A DNA stretch of 8,546 nucleotides from Fibrobacter sp. UBA4373 (GTDB taxonomy: Bacteria > Fibrobacterota > Fibrobacteria > Fibrobacterales > Fibrobacteraceae), in NCBI GenBank assembly GCA_002390045.1, contig DGSB01000041.1, positions 1 to 8,546 of the forward strand. Reading direction: 5' to 3'. This document shows, piece by piece, positions 6,257 to 8,546 of this stretch (positions within the stretch are counted from its first letter, which is position 1; each line of letters opens with the position of its first letter). Under the pieces are notes generated by a model, which was not told where the DNA came from, searched no databases, and worked only from the letters and a program-made list of their open reading frames with translations. The translations under genes were made by a program, and so were the position numbers.

Positions 6257-7507
6257 ATGAAATGGATTTCTCGCCTTCTTATTTTTGCCTGCGCAACTTC
6301 CCTTTTTGCAGCCCAGGGACCTCGCCATAAATCCTTGCGTGCCTACGCGATGGGTAACGCTCATGTTGCAATCGTAGACGGCAAAGAAGCAATTTATTAC
6401 AACTACGCGGGATTGAACCAGATGGGAAAGCTTGGCCACTACGACAAGTATCCAGAGACCGGCTATTACCCGAGCAACGATTTTGATTTTCGGATCAACG
6501 TCGGCGGAGCCGCCCCGTTTAACGACACCCGCGACATCTACCACTTAGCAGAAGACATTCAAGACCTTTACGACGAAGCCGAAAAAGCAGCCAAGTCTTC
6601 TAACGACGTGACAGCGGAACGCGCTTTTGCCGATTCCCTCGCCAACCATCCGGAACTCACCAAAAAGATCAACCAATACGATCATTTGCTGTTCAACATT
6701 CTCGCCAAAGCAGATATTGAATTTGCCATGCACAATGTGGGAGTTGCCGTTTGGGTCGACGGAAACGCTGCCCCCTATTTTGACGGCGGGCTCATTATCC
6801 CCTATTTTGGCATGGACACTTTTTATGTGGACGCAGTTGTCCAGGCTGGCGGCGCTTATGGCATTACAGACAAGTTCGCCGTGGGCGGTGGTCTTAAAAT
6901 TGCCAAACGGCAACATGTCGATATGATTCGCGTCGATGCTTCGAATTTTAAGTCCGTCTCGGATACTCTTGACGAACGCATGAGCGATGCGACTTCCGAT
7001 TTTTTTGAATTCGAAAACATCGGAGTCGGCATGGACCTGGGCGTTCTTTATCAAGCGACAAGAGAAATTCGTCTGGGTGCAGCCTGCAATAACATTTTCT
7101 TTACCGAACTTGCTGGAGAGCGAATTGTTCCGGATTTGACGTTGGGCGTTGCCTATAGCCCTCGTTTCTTAAACCGCAATTCTGCATTTTCACGCAAGGT
7201 GAACTTTGCCGTTGACTACGAAAACGCCGTATCGACGAACCGAAATTATAAGACTCTGAGCCATCTCAATTTCGGCATGGAAATCGAGCAGGTTCTGCTT
7301 GCGATTCCGGGAGATAACGACAATTTGCGAGCTCTCAAATTGCGCCTTTCGGGAGGGTTCCACGGAGGCTATCCATCGGCAGGCGTTGCACTTGAAGCCC
7401 TGCGCTTTATCGAAGTCCAGTTCGCTACCTGGGGTGAAGAACGCGGTTATTATACGGGTCAGGACGAAAACCGCATTTACATGGCCGAAATCAGTTTAGG
7501 CTTTTAA
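6257..7507 (+). CDS. Outer-membrane beta-barrel protein of PorV/TraF/FadL-like type
   Basis: A 416-residue secreted protein. Residues 1-18 form a signal peptide with a likely cut after LFA. Directly after it comes SLRAYAMGNAHVAIVDGKEAIYYNYAGL (residues 26-53). That arrangement (A.GNA.VA..D...A.YYN.AGL) is shared by PorV/PorQ-type type IX secretion proteins, TraF_2/UPF0164-type proteins and FadL-like barrels. The rest has alternating strand-like segments, many glycines, and an aromatic last residue in ISLGF, as expected for a BAM-inserted barrel. Residues 93-146 are instead helical and charged (DIYHLAEDIQDLYDEAEKAA), which suggests a plug or periplasmic/extracellular insertion. It follows the lipoprotein gene by 12 bases. 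It ends tail-to-tail with the LysR gene, overlapping by 12 bases. The exact family and any transported substrate are unknown. Confidence 0.82.
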   Translation: MKWISRLLIFACATSLFAAQGPRHKSLRAYAMGNAHVAIVDGKEAIYYNYAGLNQMGKLGHYDKYPETGYYPSNDFDFRINVGGAAPFNDTRDIYHLAEDIQDLYDEAEKAAKSSNDVTAERAFADSLANHPELTKKINQYDHLLFNILAKADIEFAMHNVGVAVWVDGNAAPYFDGGLIIPYFGMDTFYVDAVVQAGGAYGITDKFAVGGGLKIAKRQHVDMIRVDASNFKSVSDTLDERMSDATSDFFEFENIGVGMDLGVLYQATREIRLGAACNNIFFTELAGERIVPDLTLGVAYSPRFLNRNSAFSRKVNFAVDYENAVSTNRNYKTLSHLNFGMEIEQVLLAIPGDNDNLRALKLRLSGGFHGGYPSAGVALEALRFIEVQFATWGEERGYYTGQDENRIYMAEISLGF

Positions 7508-8404
7508 ATGCCGCTTTAAGGCGGCAATGTACGCCTCTGCATAACGGGAAAGGGCTACGCCTTTTCGCGTTACGTAGCCGACAGTCATTTTATCGTTCAC
7601 ATCCAAACGTTTTGCGATGATCGTTTTGCCATTCAGCTTATGGCTGATGACTCCCGAGCAAATGGTGTAGCCATTCAGGCCGATGAGCAAGTTGAAAAGT
7701 GTCGCGCGGTCGCGAACCTTGATGTTGCGCGGACAATCGAAATCGATGGCCGTCAACGGTTCTTCGGCAAAGTAGAACGAGTTGAAATCGCCTTGTTCAT
7801 AGGTCAGGTATGGGTACGGTTTTAAATCTTCCAATGTGATTTTTTCTTTTTTGGCAAGCGGATTACGCGATGACATAAAAACGTGTAGAGGGGTCGCAAA
7901 GAGCGGTTCAAAGACCAAATTGTTCTTTTGAATCATTTTTTGAATCACCTTTTCATTTTTATCGCTCAGGTAAAGCACTCCGATTTCGCTTTTCATTTTG
8001 GAGATATCGTCCAAGATTTCATTTGTCTGCGTTTCGCGAAGGGTGAAGTCGTAGCTTTGTCCGCCAAATTTCCGAATGACATCCACAAAAGCGTTTACTG
8101 CAAAAGAATAGTGTTGGCAACTGACCGAAAAGATCGTATTGCCATTTTTATTCCCTTTATAGCGGTCTTCCAAAAGATTCGCCTGTTCTAAAACCTGCCG
8201 TGCATAAGAAAGGAATTCGTCGCCTTCATTTGTAATGGTAACGCCTTTATTAGATCGATTGAAAATCGTGACGCCCATTTCTTCTTCGAGTTCATGGACT
8301 GCCGCAGTAAGGCTCGGCTGCGAGATGAATACACGCTTCGATGCTTCGGTGATATTGCGTGTGTCTGCAACGGCAATAGCGTATTTAAGTTGTTGTAAGG
8401 TCAT
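7496..8404 (-). CDS. LysR-type transcriptional regulator
   Basis: A 302-residue protein, the usual LysR length. The N-terminal winged helix-turn-helix is clear: LQQLKYAIAVADTRNITEAS (residues 3-22), then RVFISQPSLTAAVHELEEEM (24-43) with the recognition helix around SQPSLTAAV, and LysR-typical FNRSNKGVTIT (48-58). A linker helix follows (about 59-83), then the substrate-binding domain from about 90 (IFSVSCQHYSFAVNAFVDVI). Effector unknown. It lacks an OxyR-type redox pair: the visible cysteines (Cys96, the one in PRNIKV context, and one in GYTICSG) are not in the OxyR spacing I know. I chose ATG 8404 over ATG 8419 because AAGGAG lies four bases before it and LysR proteins normally begin with M-x-L-x-Q-L. 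It is divergent from the gene starting at 8527 and probably regulates it and itself. Confidence 0.9.
   Translation of the reverse strand: MTLQQLKYAIAVADTRNITEASKRVFISQPSLTAAVHELEEEMGVTIFNRSNKGVTITNEGDEFLSYARQVLEQANLLEDRYKGNKNGNTIFSVSCQHYSFAVNAFVDVIRKFGGQSYDFTLRETQTNEILDDISKMKSEIGVLYLSDKNEKVIQKMIQKNNLVFEPLFATPLHVFMSSRNPLAKKEKITLEDLKPYPYLTYEQGDFNSFYFAEEPLTAIDFDCPRNIKVRDRATLFNLLIGLNGYTICSGVISHKLNGKTIIAKRLDVNDKMTVGYVTRKGVALSRYAEAYIAALKRHLKA
7509..7526. terminator. Weak hairpin at the convergent gene junction
   Basis: TGCCGC and GCGGCA form a perfect 6-base stem around a 6-base loop (TTTAAG), two bases after the barrel gene stop and within the last codons of the LysR gene. On the minus strand it is followed by TTTAAAAG, a short T-rich run; on the plus strand there is no U-tract. 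It could be a bidirectional, mainly minus-strand terminator, but could also be a chance fold of coding sequence. Confidence 0.35.
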
Positions 8405-8408
8405 AGAA

Positions 8409-8414
8409 CTCCTT
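8409..8414 (-). promoter_or_regulatory. Shine-Dalgarno that fixes the LysR start at 8404
   Basis: Read on the minus strand, AAGGAG ends four bases before ATG 8404. The in-frame ATG at 8419 has no such site and lies inside the inverted repeat, so the shorter protein is favoured. Confidence 0.75.
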
Positions 8415-8435
8415 ACCATAGGATAAATCTATGGT
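8415..8435. promoter_or_regulatory. Predicted LysR operator: inverted repeat ATAG-N7-CTAT, T-N11-A
   Basis: ACCATAG (8415-8421) and CTATGGT (8429-8435) are perfect inverted repeats with a 7-base spacer. The T at 8419 and A at 8431 form the T-N11-A core of LysR recognition sites. It is centred near -66 from the predicted start of transcription of the divergent gene, where LysR activators bind their recognition site. It also lies directly upstream of the LysR Shine-Dalgarno, a position suited to autoregulation. In the LysR transcript the same bases could fold as a 7-pair hairpin next to the ribosome site. Confidence 0.65.
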
Positions 8436-8455
8436 GAACGTATAAAAAATAGTAT

Positions 8456-8484
8456 TTTACCGATGATAAAAAGGGAGGTATATT
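8456..8484 (+). promoter_or_regulatory. Predicted sigma-70-type promoter of the gene at 8527
   Basis: TTTACC (8456-8461) as -35, matching consensus at four of six bases, is followed after 17 bases by TATATT (8479-8484), matching at five of six. The predicted transcript starts near 8491 and has a leader of about 36 bases. The relation to the inverted repeat at 8415-8435 fits LysR activation. Confidence 0.6.
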
Positions 8485-8526
8485 CGGAGCGTTCAAAAAA
8501 CAAAGTAAAAAGGTAGGTAAATCACC

Positions 8527-8546
8527 ATGAGCATTAAAACATCAGT
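8527..8546 (+). CDS. Start of an unidentified gene divergent from the LysR gene (cut by window end)
   Basis: Only six codons and two bases are visible (MSIKTS). Support comes from position rather than product: AGGTAGG lies about nine bases before the ATG, a good promoter is present upstream, and it faces a LysR gene across a shared operator. LysR regulators commonly control the divergent neighbour, so this is probably the main target. The product cannot be named from six residues. Confidence 0.6.

Noticed and set aside
5924..7054. Two minus-strand open frames (5924-6544 and 6545-7054)
   Set aside because: They are antisense to the lipoprotein and barrel genes, which have a lipobox, signal peptide and ribosome sites. 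The antisense frames show no motif and no ribosome site.
7496..8404. Calling the regulator OxyR because of the ATAG-N7-CTAT site
   Set aside because: The redox-active cysteine pair in OxyR spacing is not visible, and the second OxyR tetrad is absent at the expected spacing. Only the LysR family is supported.
8405..8419. Longer LysR start at ATG 8419
   Set aside because: It lacks a ribosome site and lies inside the predicted operator; ATG 8404 has AAGGAG and the usual LysR N-terminus.
1..8546. CRISPR array, tRNA or rRNA gene, insertion sequence, prophage or integron
   Set aside because: No regularly spaced direct repeats, cloverleaf-like stretch, transposase or integrase motif was found; nearly all bases are accounted for by coding regions with recognisable features.

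Overview
The window looks like chromosomal DNA from a Gram-negative, diderm bacterium. It encodes two proteins with a signal peptide and an aromatic C-terminus (outer-membrane barrel style) and one lipoprotein with a textbook lipobox. Base composition is moderate, genes are packed tightly, and the outer-membrane proteins are of a divergent kind. I would guess the Fibrobacter lineage (Fibrobacterota), but this is an impression of style rather than a database match. No rRNA, tRNA, CRISPR array, insertion sequence, phage gene or attachment site was seen, and no gap between genes exceeds about 125 bases.

Layout. (1) Positions 1-334, minus strand: the N-terminal part of a CysQ-type 3'(2'),5'-bisphosphate nucleotidase, cut by the window edge. 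(2) Positions 367-1461, plus strand: a complete PLP-dependent sugar aminotransferase of the DegT/DnrJ/EryC1/StrS family, closest in my memory to WbpE. Only 32 bases separate these two divergent starts. (3) Positions 4942 down to 1445, minus strand: a compact four-gene operon. In transcription order it holds a YkgJ-type cysteine-cluster protein, a SprT-like zinc metalloprotease, a FliB-like cysteine-cluster protein and a secreted DUF4421-like barrel protein. Two of its three junctions are 4-base ATGA overlaps and the third is an 8-base gap. Its last gene runs 17 bases into the convergent aminotransferase gene. (4) Positions 5051-7507, plus strand: a two-gene unit of a lipoprotein with a TPR-like segment and two calcium-loop repeats, then an outer-membrane barrel protein resembling PorV/TraF/FadL-type proteins. 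(5) Positions 8404 down to 7496, minus strand: a LysR-type regulator overlapping the barrel gene tail-to-tail by 12 bases. It faces a new plus-strand gene that begins at 8527 and is cut by the window end.

How the parts may work together. The minus-strand operon is the most unusual element. Two different cytoplasmic Cys-cluster proteins with a shared CPF...C.(V/I)Y pattern flank an HExxH protease and are translationally linked to an outer-membrane protein. No flagellar gene is in view, so a flagellin-methylation role cannot be assumed. The lipoprotein/barrel pair suggests an envelope assembly or secretion accessory. The LysR gene and its divergent neighbour share a spacer with a perfect 7-base inverted repeat (ATAG-N7-CTAT core, T-N11-A). 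It is centred about 66 bases before the predicted transcription start of the neighbour, where a LysR recognition site is expected.
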